Shown piece by piece: positions 24,111-37,300 of a DNA stretch of 64,000 bases (within the stretch, counting starts at the first letter, position 1; each line of letters starts with the position of its first letter). The notes under the pieces are model-generated. The model did no database searches. It was given only the letters and a program-made list of their open reading frames with translations, and was not told the DNA's origin. The stretch comes from Nemopilema nomurai (lineage: Eukaryota > Cnidaria > Scyphozoa > Rhizostomeae > Rhizostomatidae): NCBI GenBank assembly GCA_003864495.1, contig ML133401.1, positions 6,439,189 to 6,503,188 of the forward strand. Direction: 5' to 3'. Position numbers and translations under genes: made by a program.

Positions 24111-27100
24111 AGCTCAAAGTGCTATCATACCTTGGGATAGTGTCCTTCTAGAAGTCCGTTGAAAGTTATCAGAGCATGCTCCAGTTGTTTTCTGCTAATA
24201 TATCTTTTTCTTCGACGGCAACATTGCTCCTCCTGGATGTATCTTTGCGTTTGAGATTGCATATGAACATCTTCCTCTTCAAATCATTAATTGTGGTCTG
24301 AAAGGCGACCGTTCTGGTTCATTAGCAAGGACGCATTATATAATAGACCAATCAGATGGTTTGATATCCTTACAGTATTGTTCAGAGTCACAATTTTATG
24401 ACAACCGCGTTGATTAATTTCATGCCTGGGTTCAGAACAGCTCGACTTGCCAAATGAATTTGAACGCCAGGGCTAGCACTGGACCTAGTAATTACAATCT
24501 CTAATCTCTGCCAAAAGTAGTAGGAAGACCGTGAGATTTTTTTGATTTGCGACCCCCGTTCTATTTCCGTCTCTCCTTGGTAGATGCAACCCCCTTGTTC
24601 CCTTTTGAATCTTTAGGGAAAGGCCATAAGTACATGAGAATTATTCACAATTGTTTTTAGGATTTGTCACTTTTGCGCTACACAACATTGCGGGTTGAGG
24701 GGATTTAGCAACTTGCGCGATGCGTAAATTAGAGCAAGTTTTGCCAGACTTTTTGCAAAGATTATACGTTGCATAAAAGGAATGGATAAAATACACTTAA
24801 TTACATCTTCATCATGTGGTTGATACACAATGGACACTTCTATTAAGCCCTCTCAACCACTCTTTGCAATGGTGATGGTTTCCCAGGCCCACAGGAACCA
24901 GGATGAAGTCGCTAATTCTTTTCTGATGCTTGTTGGGGAGACGAGATTGCGGCTCCATTGTTTAGAACAAAAGTATAAGTGGTTTGTTCGAACCAATTAG
25001 CTACCACGTGTAGGTACTCACGCGAATTAAACCTGCTGGAACAATGGCGTATTCCCAAGTTTCCCGCTGGATCTTCGTTGTTTATTTTTTCAAACTTCCC
25101 TCTTTTGCTTGCCTGCCGCAAAATGCAAAGTACGCGTGCGCATCTACTCCTTTCACGGGGGGCTACCTGCACCTTTCGGACCCTAACTCGTCTCCCCTAC
25201 AAGTACTCAGTTCTTTACTTGCCGCTAAGGGATGGGTTGGATTCAAGCCATTGCAAGCATCGTAATAAGACATTCAATTTTAAGCTTTGTCATTTCTACC
25301 ATTCAGTGGCAATTCTAGCCTGAGAAAACTTGGGGGGGGGTCCCCCCAAGAAAGTCCTGGAATTGTATGTACGGACATAATGTATTTATAAAATAACGCG
25401 TTACTTTAAGACAGAGGTGGATCCAGAGAGTGTCCATTTTATAAAACAATTTCCAATTTTAACTCCTGATAAAATGGTCCTCTATTCACGCTCTATGAAA
25501 ATTATTTGAAATCAATTGCATAAAAGCAGTACTTATAGTCTGAAAATAACTTAAGCTATCTATTTTGAGAGACTGGGCCACGAGATTGAGCCGGGGAGCG
25601 CTTAGAATCTTGTTTAGTGCCTTAGGAGGACCCACCGGCTGGTCCGACGCAAAAGAAAATTGTTGAAATTGATCCTTCTAGAGTGGCTAAATATGAATTA
25701 CCAGGACTTATATTTAACAAAATACATACCAAAACGCTCAGAATTGTCAATTCGATAATACTAATTGGTTATTGATTTTTAGAAAGAAAATTTAGAAGGA
25801 AGGATGAAAGGGTGACCATTGGCTCAGATTGCACATCTCAGTGATGTTGAATTGGTTGAGAGAATTTTACTTCCTAAAAATATATTTGCATCTTCAAGCG
25901 ATTCTTTTTGGGCAGGCATCATGATGGAATCTGCGCACTACCATCCCCCAGCAATGTTGAGCCTCGATATTCTTATAGACCTTATTCTTATAAAAAAGTA
26001 TGTAGGCCCAAGAGAACGGAACGGGAATGGAACGGAACTTTTTAAGAGGTGTTTACACGACACTGGAACGTCTCTGCTCCTTCGCACACACCGGTTAATC
26101 TCCTCCGAATGAACCAATGACCAGACACGCTTAAAACCTGCCTAAAAGTGCACAAAAGAACACGAAATGGCGAAGATGACGAACAAGATGTTAGATGGCA
26201 CAGAAAAAAATGCAGATAAAAGTTTTAAATTGTCAGGTAGCAGTGTTGCCTGAAACCATACGGGCCATCAAAGCATCCCAGGCAACATGGAACTTAGCTT
26301 GGGAGAAGAATAAGCTCAGATATCGCCACATCAAATTCAAGACAAGATAGCTCTTGAATTATAGCTCTTTTTGTTTGAAGTGAAACTGCATGGTCGAAGT
26401 AGTTCAGATACTTCAGTGACAGAGAGGAAAAGTTTTGATAAATGTACTGGGTATCAGCCCTTTTGCACCAGAGTAAACAGTTAGGATTATAAATCATCCT
26501 TGTTAAATGATTGTGAAAATTCATTCTAAAAAGTAAAACTAAACATTAAATTCATTGAACACCTTTTAGGTTGACAGATTGGTTGCTAAAATGGAACACT
26601 TCCATGTAACAGCTCTTAAAGGCAAGATTGGCGATGTTTATTAAAAAGTGTTGCTTAGAATGAGGTTTCGATGCATCTTAGAGTGAGGCTCCATATTTGA
26701 ATTGTTGACAGAAGAGATTAAAAATAGTTTTGTAACACCATCGAGAGATTTTATAGTAATTATATATTTTGTTGAAATTATGAAGATTGAAAGCATAAAG
26801 TTCAGGTTTGGAGAAAGTTCAAGTTCTTGCACCTCTGGATACGAGGCTGATTTGCATTGGAGGAGAGGCTAACTAAAGATTACTCCATTGCTTGCTCCAT
26901 CTATTCTTGCGTGCTAAATCCTGACAAAAACTTGTTTGTTGGTCATTAATTATATATTTCACAATTGGACAGAAAAACTGAAAGCGCAGGGCTTCTGAAA
27001 AACCGGGGGGGTGGGGGTCCTCACCCTCCACTCGCACCTTTTTTAAGTTTGTTGCAAAACTTTTAGCTTATTTCTTTTTTTCAGAATGTATCAGAATCTC

Positions 27101-27693
27101 GCCCCAACTTTTTGGTTTTGAGCTTGAACTGGAATTTAAGCAATGCATGTAATCTTAGCATCTTTTGCATTTGGAACCAACTTTTCGTACAGGGTCTTTT
27201 TTGGAACGGTTGTTGAATCCTGTACGCGAGCACTCTGGATTCCTTTCGTGCAAGCAGGCTCTTCGTGAATCGCCGATGATGGTTCTCAATCGAAATTTGC
27301 GCCGTTTTGTAAATCGCCCTATTCTATCTCGTTTTGTTCAATTTATTTTAAAGGTAGAGGGCGAATACACCATCGCCAGATGCCTAAGAACTATAAATTG
27401 GATCTCATAAAGATGATGTCCTTCAGTTGACAACCAACTGGGTTTTCCTAGTGCATTTTAATTTTCGTAAAGTTTTAAATATAATTGTGATGAGAAATTT
27501 GATTAACCAGCAATTATCTTTAAGCTTTAAGCACCCTAGCTTTTAGAGAAAATTGAATAAACTCAAGTACCTTGTCTAGAAAAATGTTTCAATATGGTTG
27601 CCACCTTAGCAATGCAACTCAACTGGTACTACTGTAAAGGATCTCTGCTTTGCTGCCATCTTTGTTGAAGAGCGGGGTAGGCTACCGTTCAAA

Positions 27694-28812
27694 ATGTGGT
27701 ACGAAATTCTCCCCGCGTTTGGAATAATAGCCGGGGCTATTTGTGTAACTGGTTTTGGCTTAAAGGTCGTTGACTGGTTCGAATGTGAAGGAAAGGTAAG
27801 TTCAAGTTCGAGACTTATTAACAGTTCAGTTGGCCATGGCGAAAAATGAAAAGGGTCGGCCTACCTATTTAGGCCAAATAAGAGTTTCTCGTCTCGGTGA
27901 CCAATTGAGAGCAAAATAACTGAATACCTTCTTAGGGCTATATACAACCTCTGACAAAAGCTTGGGAACGCTTGCTTTAATTTACACTTTGCATAAGCTC
28001 CAAATCCCCTAACCCCTCCCCCCCCCCAAACGATGTTTGTGTACTAGTGCAAAAGTGAATTATGGCTTTCACCTTAGAATTCAATATTGTATTGAGGGGG
28101 CAAGGGGGATTGCACCCTCTGAGTGGCAACTCCACTTAGGTCTGGAAGTGGGTTCCTACTTAGGACTTGAACTGAGCCAAAAGAAGCTGTTTTGCTTGAC
28201 TTTTTAATTATGATTTTCTTTAAGGAACTTTGTCAATTCCGGTTTGTAATTTAACTTATTTGTGTTGCCTAAACAAGCCATGCAGCCAGATAATCTATAA
28301 CAAGTCTTATCTTCCAAATTTGGTTTGAATTTTGTATCAATTCCATAAATTGTGCCAGGAAGGAAAGCTCATAGTTTGTTTTTTATATTTCTGCAGATAA
28401 CACACTTTATTGCTACTTGAGAAATGTGATACCAAATTTGATTTTTCCATTCTAGCCCCGGAGGTATAACCTTGACAATTTTTCATTTATGATGATGAAA
28501 CGTGACAAGCGAATAACTGGCTCAATGAATAAGCAACAGGTATCCTCATTTCACTCCTAAAAATCAATAACCTATCAATTTTGTCCCCTTCTCTTAATCA
28601 AGTTGAAGTTTAAGCCTTTTTTCCAAAACAGATTACTTCTTCTTATTGATGTCAGATAATTTGAGAGGATTGGCTTTAAATTGTTAAAAGTGCATGTCCT
28701 AAGGTTGCCTTTCTGGTGTGTATGATATACTTGTTATATAAAGGATCAAGCATGATTGAAAATCTGAATCACATTTTCTGTCTCTTTGTTTCAGTTGCCA
28801 GAAACTAACTGA
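27694..28812 (+). CDS. NDUFA1: NADH dehydrogenase 1 alpha subcomplex subunit 1 (complex I MWFE subunit)
   Basis: Three short exons: 27694-27795, 28456-28539 and 28795-28812, all phase 0 with consensus splice sites (GTAAGT...TCTAG, GTATCC...TTTCAG), giving 67 residues. Animal NDUFA1 is about 70. The N-terminus MWYEILPAFGIIAG matches the diagnostic MWFEILP start. One hydrophobic segment (about 7-28) anchors it in the inner mitochondrial membrane. Exon 2 gives the family's FSFMMMKRDKRITGS block, equivalent to WSLMERDRRISG. It is an accessory subunit needed for assembly of the complex I membrane arm. The C-terminal exon adds only LPETN. The upstream region is AT-rich and shows no clear TATA box. 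AATAAA lies at 29186-29191, about 375 bp past the stop. The final exon is short, so it is the least certain part. Confidence 0.88.
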
Positions 28813-29185
28813 TTGGCGGACTGAATAGTGCACCAGAGGTTTGGACACTTGAATGTTGAATGTGTGAATATACGTCTTTATTGTGAAAATGATGTTTAAG
28901 TATTCCTTTGAAAAATTGTTTCTTTGAATCTGATGACTTGAGTACTTGAAGTAGTCTTGGTTCTTTGATACTTCCAGTAACTGTAACCAAAGAAAGGTGG
29001 CTTGTAGATTTACAAACCACAAAGTTACTCAATTATTGTGCAACAGCTATTTCTTTTTGTTGTAAGAGGAAAATTTGCCTCATAAAATCAACCACATAAA
29101 ACACAGCGTTCTACTCCAACCCAATTGGGCTTTCTGCTTGATCATATGAGTAAAACATATTCATTTGAAGGAATAAGGTATTTGT

Positions 29186-29191
29186 AATAAA
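29186..29191 (+). terminator. Candidate poly(A) signal of NDUFA1
   Basis: A canonical AATAAA hexamer about 375 bp after the NDUFA1 stop codon. It is the first perfect match downstream on that strand in the region inspected; cleavage there is inferred. Confidence 0.5.
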
Positions 29192-29969
29192 GTTCTGTAA
29201 CATTTGTAGGCAACTTATTCTGTGGCTTGGAGAATGGTTAGAAGAAATGGGCAAATATCATACATTCATCAGTTGAACACCTTAAAGTTGATAGCTCTTT
29301 CAAAAAATCTATTCAGAATATAAATGAAAAACAGTTTGTTATTCAATCTTTAGTTGTCAAGCAAAAATACTACATACTTTCGTTGTTTGAATTATGTCAA
29401 TACATTACAGTTCCTTACTACATTAGAAACAGATTTTTAATTTTTTCTGTGAACTTTATAATTTACATACATACAGAACTGATCTCTTTTGGCATAGAAC
29501 TACAAACTGTAATGTCATAATGATCGTTTTTGGTGTATTTCTAGTTTTTGACATGTGTTCAATTGTTCATGCTGACCAAAAAGTAAGCACAGCTCCAAAG
29601 TTTTTCTGAAATGCAGACTGCATTGTTACAGCTGGTGGTAGAGAGTTGTAAAATGCATTGTGACAGCAATTTTACTTCACTTTGAAGCAAATATGAAATT
29701 TTAAGTCCCATGTAGCTCTGCTTCTCACACGATGTGCAAAATATTAAGCTGTATGACAATATGATGATAATAGCAATAGCCATGCTAAAGAAAGAGAATC
29801 AAATATTTTGGACGGATGCTCTTTAATGCCAAACGTTCCTTATTCTGGAGGCAAAATGCTAGCCATTTATGCAGATTATTGTTTCTAACATCAGGCTGCT
29901 TTTTGACCAATGACCATTGAAAATTGACTTTTACTTCCAAATAAATTTAACAGCAAGGCTAGTTTATCT

Positions 29970-30132
29970 TTAAGTCAGTCCAGAAAACCCTTCCTTCCTT
30001 CCAATCCAAATGTGAATAATTGTTGCCAAAATGACTGCAACACCCGTCTCTCGGAAGACTCCCCAAGCGATAAAAGCAGATTGCCTTACGATTCTTTGTG
30101 GTGAATTTAGGCGTCCAGAAAATTCTGTGGTC
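29970..30132 (-). other. Possible terminal exon of a small single-span membrane protein
   Basis: The minus-strand frame ends in TAA at 29970 and reads ...SPQRIVRQSAFIAWGVF, followed by a hydrophobic stretch (GVAVILATIIHIWI) and a basic tail (GRKEG). No ATG opens the frame, so an upstream exon would be needed. ACCACAG at about 30128 is a usable acceptor, and an ATTAAA-type signal lies about 150 bp downstream. The layout resembles small mitochondrial inner-membrane proteins, but I cannot name a family, and it may be chance. Confidence 0.25.
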
Positions 30133-31379
30133 ACTAGTAAACGCCCCGACCCAACAACCAATCAATGGTGTAAGTTTGCAAAAGAAGCAAGTGGCTTGAT
30201 TGAAATATTTCAGGGCAAAAGTAATTTCTAGCTGCAGGGAACAGCGTCAAATCAAAGCTCGCTGTAAGAGCTATCTCTTTAAATTAGCATCCTGCTACAC
30301 TGTAGCATTTACCGCCTTTTATTTTGTTGCTATCTAGAGCCCATGCGTTTTAACCTGTCTGTAGACCTAGCGACTGGGGGCTGGGGACACTGGAAGCAGG
30401 TTCCACCGCCCCACTTTTCAGGCTATTCGGTTGTCTATTAGGGTATCCACGATTTATCCTCTCTCTTTCACATCCCAACATGGTTGACTGAGCTGCCCTT
30501 TCAAAACTCATAAGCTGGATAAACTTGGCTAAGATGCCTTTCAAAGCATATGCTCTCTCATCCCCACTTCCAAGAACCTTCAAGGTCTTTGGGTATTTGA
30601 TTAGTAAGGATGCTTGCAGCAGAAGATAGTGACTCTGCCCCTCCCTCCCTCTGAAAAAGACGTTATCAGTTTGTTCTGCTGTTGCAACTGTCTTCGTGCT
30701 TTTGCCCCCTTTCCCAGAACAAACGCGGGCATTTCTAGATTAACAAATGCACTCCCTTTGGCGATGTCCCTTTCGGATGAATATCTTGCTTCATCTCCAA
30801 ACTGCTTTTATCCTATGTTTATTCAAAGCTTTGCTTTCATTCTGGGTCCATACCAGAGACGGTGAGGATCCTACCACAAGATAGCCCAATGTTCGACAGC
30901 AAATGGGTGTGAAGTATCCTGCTAAGGCTAAGGTGGTTAGCGAGCGTTGAACACCTAAGGTGGTGGGGGCGATGGATAAGTGGCTTCGAATTTGCGGCCT
31001 TTTCTCTTTAATCTGCTAGTTTTTAGGTGTTAAAATGCGTCAGGGAAGCCTAAACATGGTTACATATAAGTGCCCAGGGTTGGGAAGCCTAAATTAAAGG
31101 ATCCGAGTTTCATTTGGGGTGTGTCTGCTCCCAGGCTAATCAAATCGGTCTATTGAAGCTTGGTTCAGACATTGAAGCCAGAGAACTCAGCGACTATCCT
31201 GCTTCTTTTGGTGTAGGACAATGCGATGCGAATATGTTTTCACGAGCAATCTCTAAAGTCGACGACTTCTTTGTGTAATGATTATGAGTCCTATTTCAAA
31301 CAATCAGGTAACAAATTTCCACTACTCTTGCGTATATTACAACGACTTGGCTTGAGGTGTGAGCCAGGCTTGAATGTTA

Positions 31380-31540
31380 AGCGCAATCTCCACTAGGCGG
31401 AAAATTGTCGTGCCGCGAAAAGTTGGATGACTTTCTACTTTTCGCTAGTCGGCATTTTCCGCCGCGACAATTTCAATTAGCCAATTAGATCGCAGGAAAT
31501 TTTTCCGCCTCGACATTTTATGCCTAGTGGAGATTGGGCT
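31380..31540. mobile_element. Harbinger-like MITE, family 2, copy C
   Basis: 161 bp with ends AGCGCAATCTCC...GGAGATTGGGCT, flanked by TTA at 31377-31379 and 31541-31543. The two long arms (about 60 bp) are largely complementary, so the transcript could fold into a hairpin. It is the most complete short copy of the family in the window. Confidence 0.85.
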
Positions 31541-34297
31541 TTAGACCTGGTGCCATAAATGAAAAGATTGTCGAAAATACGAAATGAATAGATCCTTCTA
31601 GATTACTCCTGTCCACTCATTCTCAAGAGGTGGCAAATTTTTCCACTTTTTCCCCTCTCTTTTTCATTTTTTCAGCACTTTAAAGCTCGGATGATGATCT
31701 TTAACATCAATAGAACAGGGAAAAAGTTCAAATCCATGAAAACCGGCTACAGTTACAATTGCCATTGTTAAGTGATGACAATCAAATGTCTCCTGTTCTT
31801 TTCGGGGGACAGAATGACCTCCTGTCAGTTTTAATTTGGATGAATGTGCATTTATCTGAAAGACTAATGAATTGTTCTCAAACTGACAATCCTTTCTTTA
31901 AATGCTGTTTTCCTTATTGAGACAAATCTTTATGCCATTTCTATATTTCCTCAATGGATACAAGTAAATATTTTCAAAAAATTTATGATCGAATAATTTT
32001 TTAATAAAACCGTGGGTATAGTTGGCTTAGGCCCTCAAGAAAAACCATAAACTTAAAAGCAATATGTAAGTTTATTTGATGGGCCAGGAGTTGGCAAAAA
32101 GAGAAAATGTTGCCGAGAATGCTACTTGCCTTTAGTTCACATGCTTAGGTACATTGCATTTTGAGTTGGAGATCAGCCAGGGATGAATACTGTAGTTTAA
32201 AACCTTCAAAAAAGCAGTTTCAAAGGAAAAATTCAACTTGAATATTTGCGCGTTGGAAGAGGATGGCAACAGCATAGAGACTGGTACGAAGATTAAGGGG
32301 GGAATGAAAGACCAATTTCTGGTCCATGGAAAATATGATCCGTGAAATCTGCCAAAGATTAGCTGTTTCCAAGTAGCCTTGTGCAAGGTAAAAATAATCA
32401 ATATATTGGAAATAGAGAAAATTTCAACAAGTTGGGCCAACAAGCTACACTTTCAGATAAGTTGGGCCAATGTTTGACTTTAAAATCACTTTCAAGTTTG
32501 AGAAGTACCCCATTGAACAAGATTTGGCTAGTATACAGACCCGTGTTATTGCTAGTATTAATGAAAATGCCGATGATGATAGGCCTGCCCGAAAGAAGTA
32601 CCAGTGTAAGCTTCCTTCGTCAAGCCCCGGACAAAGTGAGGGGTATTTGTTCATACAGTGCGGGTGTTGATTGGTTTTCGGTCGGTTTATTTAAAACATA
32701 ATCAAAGCGAACTGCTCTTTGCCAAATCAGACATTCTATGAAACATTCTTTAACAACTTGATTAACTTTGATTACGCACGTAGGCTTTCTTTTGTTTTCG
32801 ACAATTCGTAACTTAAATATCTAAACGTCATGTAGAGATGGACAATCTTGTTTTTACCAGTTCTTTTTCTTTTCGCAAGATCGGCTCGTGTTTTGTGGTA
32901 CTGCAAGTCTGTTGCATTGAGCAGCGAAAAAACACAGGCACCACAAGGTCAAACAGAAAGCCTTTTTCCGCGGATTAATGATGGATGTGTTTTTTGTTTC
33001 ATTTAATCTCTTATCAAATCTGAATGCTTCTAGCGCGCCCACCCGATTTAGGGTAGGGCACCATCACTGATTCAGGGTTGGGAATTGACGTACTTTTGAA
33101 TGCGCAAAGTGCTGTCATTGACGTCAGAGGCTTGGTGCCCACCTTCCTGCGTGCAAGGACACCCCATGAATATATTTGATCGCTCTGCCCTTCCCTTAAT
33201 ATTCCCACAATGAATAAACGTATGAAAGCAAATTTTCAGGGGCCACATGGAATCAAATTATACCTTTCAGAAATTCACGAAAAACTTTACTTCTTATATT
33301 CCTGATGTTTCTGATATTCTATAAAGTGTGATATTTTTTCTGCAAGCTCTGGTATAAAATGTTCATTCTCCAAATTTTCTGCATGAAAACTCCATGCCTT
33401 GAAGTAATGCTACGGTTGCTTTTCTGGTGATTTGATGTAAATGGCTCCTTTCATCTTGTTGCCTCTGTTAAAATCTTTACAGACTTAATTAGTGCAGATC
33501 TAGTGTGCACTAATTAGAGTGGAGATAAAACACAGATAAACGATTATTAGCCTACAAAAGATCGTACTACCATTCCGTGGTTTGCCACTGAGGCACCGGG
33601 GTCCTGCACCCAAACAAGGGCCTCTGATTTATCTGTAATGAACAAAGAGCAAATGAATAATAGTGAATAAAGAAAAAGTATAAATTTTACAGCTTGTATA
33701 AATTGGGAGCCATGGCTTTTGACTGTAGCCAATCAACCAATCATTCATTTAATCATTCTGTCGATAGAACTTTGCATTGTCTCCTTGAAGAGTAACATTA
33801 ATTGTCAGCCCATTATATGCATTTGAATCATTTTGATTGTTCTTTTAGACTTGTCACAGGGATAAAAGGAGTTGACCAATTCGACAAAGTGACCCTCTAA
33901 GTTCAGCTCCAATCCTAAGTTTCTTGCTGAAGTGAATATAATTAAGTCTGTAAAGATTTTAACCCCAGAATCTTATGAGTATCGTAAAAGCTCTATTAAG
34001 GCCCCTCCCTATTGAGCCCCCTCTCTAATAAGCCCACTCTCTAATAAGCCCCCTTTTAAAGTACAAATTTTAAATTTGCCCCCCTCTCTATTGCTAATCA
34101 GTTGTCTCACAGCAATCCCGTCGAGTCCCGTGATATCGAAACCGGAAGTGGCAATCCCTAGTCCAACGTCATTGCCGCCGCCTTGACCAACATCGTGTCC
34201 AATTGACGGTGGCCGTTGGCACTTCTCAACGCAGAATCCTATTGGTAGTCACGTGTTTTTCTATTGTATTCAAATTTGCCGCAAGCTTCCCCGCTGT

Positions 34298-34305
34298 TAT
34301 AAATA
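34298..34305 (+). promoter_or_regulatory. TATA box of the astacin gene
   Basis: A perfect TATAAATA lies 62 bp upstream of the ATG at 34367. That leaves room for a start site about 30 bp downstream and a short 5' UTR. A TATA-driven core promoter suits a tissue-specific, highly expressed secreted product; this last point is inference. Confidence 0.7.
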
Positions 34306-34366
34306 GGCTGATGCCCGAGACAACCACAAGTACCCTTGGTCGGTTGAGCAGGGAACGGTTGCAAAG

Positions 34367-37300
34367 ATGAGATTGGCCTCGCTCTTGTTTTTGGCCATTT
34401 CGGGTATGTTTTCGAGGTTTTTTCTAAAGTTAGTTCTTGTTCCTTAATTTAGCTTTTAGTGCTTTACCATGTTTAGAATTATTGACCCGTGCCAAAAAAG
34501 TTTTGAACCTTTAGTCTAAAGTTAAGAAGAATTTTGACTCTCAATGTCGTTGTTGAATCTTTTGAGCTCCACACTTTTTTGAAGTCGCCGGTTTCATGTA
34601 TTGATTCTACCTGACTCTATGAGTGCGTTTACCTCAATGCAGTATGAAAGAGGAACACTCGACACATAAAGTGTCCCGTAAAGTGTCGCTCGTAAAAATA
34701 TCGCTACGAAGAATTCATTGCTCGGCGCTTTTTTTTATCGAAACCTTGTGGTCGAATTGGTCCTCTTCAAGCCTGGCTATGCTATTGGAACAAAGAATCC
34801 GCCAAAATGCGTGGACAACCCCGCCATGTTTTAGCAGTTACCATACACACTATCCTTAGATATTTGCCACCTCAAGTATTTTGAGTTCTCACTCAATGTC
34901 ACACCAAAGTGCTCAAGACCCGGCCGTCGCTCTTCTAGATGACGCCTATCCCTGGCCAGTGACACCTTTCAGTGTTGGGAACCTCGCTTCCCCTAAGCAA
35001 ATGCTGTGATTCACATTACGCCCTTTTGCCCGTTTTACGCCGGTCCTCATGACCCGGAAACACGATATTCGCTACACTACCGTATGTGACGGTTTTCGTG
35101 TCATTCTCATCAGGGACGCACTCTTCAATCAGGGGCGACTTCTTCGTTGCTTGCAGCTAACAAATATCGACAATGGTTGATCAACTTGATGTCGCCATAT
35201 TATCCAAGATTATATAACTTGAACGTATTATAACTTATTCAATGTTTTGCACTCTGTCACAAGCAGCGCCTTTTCGTCCACCATACTATTCTGCTGGTCA
35301 GTTTCAGCTGGTTGGCATTAAAATGAGTAAAGGCAGCAAGCAACTTGGCCGTTTACCGATACGAAAGTGCCAAGGGTTGTCCACCCCAAGCAGAACTCAA
35401 ATGTTGAGTTCACAATGAGGGCCTCAAGACGGCGATGAAAGGTAGAGCTCAGAACGTAACCTGCAGCTCAGAGCTCAAAGTTTTGTAAAAAATTTCCCAA
35501 TTCTCGCCAACATCGGCCGCACTTACAGTTTGCAAAAGTCAAGCGTCAGACTTGACTCGAAGATAAGAAATTGCTCGGAGATAAGAAATTGCTTTGTTTC
35601 TTTTCACGGACCTTGCCCGGCGAACGTTGGTCGTTCAAAAATCTCAACCATGCAAAGCAAAGTAATTTGAAAACAAGACAGCGATATCCACAGACCCAAC
35701 TTCGCTCGGTTGTGTCCTAAGATTTGTTTGTCGATATGGAGCACAAAATGCTTGCCCCCGTGACAGGCTAGAAACCCCAGTCTGTTCCTGCCACATTTAA
35801 ATTTGAACGGGGGTGGCAGTTCAACTGGGTAAACAGTGAACTACCTTTAATTGTCCACTCGTTGAACTTTGGAGTGTTTTTAAAAGGATACTAAAGGCCG
35901 TCCTCAACAGTTGAACAAACCAAAGTAATATTTACACAGGACTTGGAAATAGCTTATGTAAATGTTTTTTATCGTCATAGGAAGGTTTGAATGGAACATA
36001 AGCCAGATACAAGGGAAACTCTCCTTGCTGGGTCATTTGCAAAACAACTAGGAATTGATGAATTACTTTTAAATTCAGAAAGTTACTTTGTCTTTACCTG
36101 TGCTCGCTTGTATTTTGTTTCAAACGCCCCTTGGTCGCAGAATGCTTGCTTACAAGGCTGATTTTTTAAATTTTGGACAAATACCCCGAAGTTACTTAGT
36201 GGATTTCCTGAATAGTTCTTGTAGACTCGAAGTTGAACACTATTTAACATGACTATTGTTGTCTACTGCTTCCACTGCTTTGATGTTTGATGTAGACTGG
36301 AGGAGTGGGATAATAATGGAGAAACATGCAGAATGCTATGAGTTATCTATCCCTTGGCTCCTTTTTTGCAGCCGTATTTGCCAAGAAGGATGACATGAGC
36401 CCCTTCGACAAAATCATGGTTGTCAATCAAAAAGGTAAACTTTTTGTCCAACATTTCTCGCTTGAAAGAAGATGGCAGCAACAATTTTGCATTTGTTTAA
36501 TCAGAAATTGTTTAATTATTTTGCGGACCGGTGTTATTACGCGTTGCACATTTCGGTCAGGGAACCTAATTAGCAAACATAGACGTCTGTTTGTTGGTGC
36601 TGGACACTATCTAGAATCAATCCCTTACAGCGTGTAACATACCCTTACAAGTGTTTATTCTTTCCTCGTATTTTTATAGCTGGATCTACGTTTTCAGTGG
36701 ACAACGAGAATGTCCGTAAGTTCTGTTTTCATCAAATACTCTTTGCTTTTCTGTACTTTTAAAAAAGTCCTTGCCTAAATAGGGCGTTTCATCCAGGCCA
36801 CAGTGACGCATTTACCAATTGGCCTACTGGGCCCAGGTGCCCCGAAGGGTTTTGATGTTAGGGGGCCTAAGGCGAAATTTAATTGTTAACCGTAACCGTT
36901 TAATTGTAATTGTCAACACGATTGCTCAGTAGCATAACTACTTTGGCATATTTGAAGGCGTGCCATCAACTTTGGGTCCAGGGCAGTCGTAAATGCGGCC
37001 CTGCCCAGCCGGACTTAATGGGTTGTGTACCATGATTGCTATTGAGAAATTAGTGAAAGGGATTTCTTCTCTATTTTGGTATAATTCTTCTAACGGTAGA
37101 AAATGCAGACCTTCGACCTACGGATGACCTGGGAAATTTGTTAGAAATTACTTTGAAGCTTCGGCTTTTGCTTCTATAATTGCTGAGAGCCCAAGAATTC
37201 ACTCCAAACTTATTTCTGGTTTAAACGAGACTGCAAAAGCATGCAAATTTCATTTTCTAATGACCTGCTATAATTCTTTTGCTAAGTGAAAAAAGTTCGA

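Larger units (their letters stand above)
17531..27693. other. Ten-kilobase gene-poor interval
   Basis: No coding gene is supported. A possible 5' UTR exon of the VioB-like gene lies near 17531-17620, where a good minus-strand acceptor precedes the start exon. The interval holds a duplicated block near 20.1/20.7 kb and three MITE-like elements (listed separately). The ORFs at 21097-21414 (+), 24912-25323 (both strands) and 25819-26112 (+) have no recognisable domain. The last is flanked by degenerate repeat-like sequence. A perfect G-run/C-run hairpin (ttgggggggg/ccccccaa) sits at about 25330-25348. Confidence 0.45.
28813..34297. other. Interval between NDUFA1 and the astacin gene
   Basis: The first 400 bp are the likely NDUFA1 3' UTR. 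Beyond that no full gene is supported. Three coding-like fragments are worth noting. A minus-strand frame at 29970-30161 has one hydrophobic segment. A plus-strand frame from 32470 (MFDFKITFKFEKYPIEQ) meets a donor-like gtaagc at about 32606. Frames at 30350-30865 are open on both strands with no known domain. A Harbinger-like MITE lies at 31380-31540. A locally repeated 'ccctctctaataagcc' motif lies at about 34015-34060. Confidence 0.4.

Noticed and set aside
25819..26112. 97-codon plus-strand frame
   Set aside because: No domain, no splice context, and composition like surrounding non-coding sequence.
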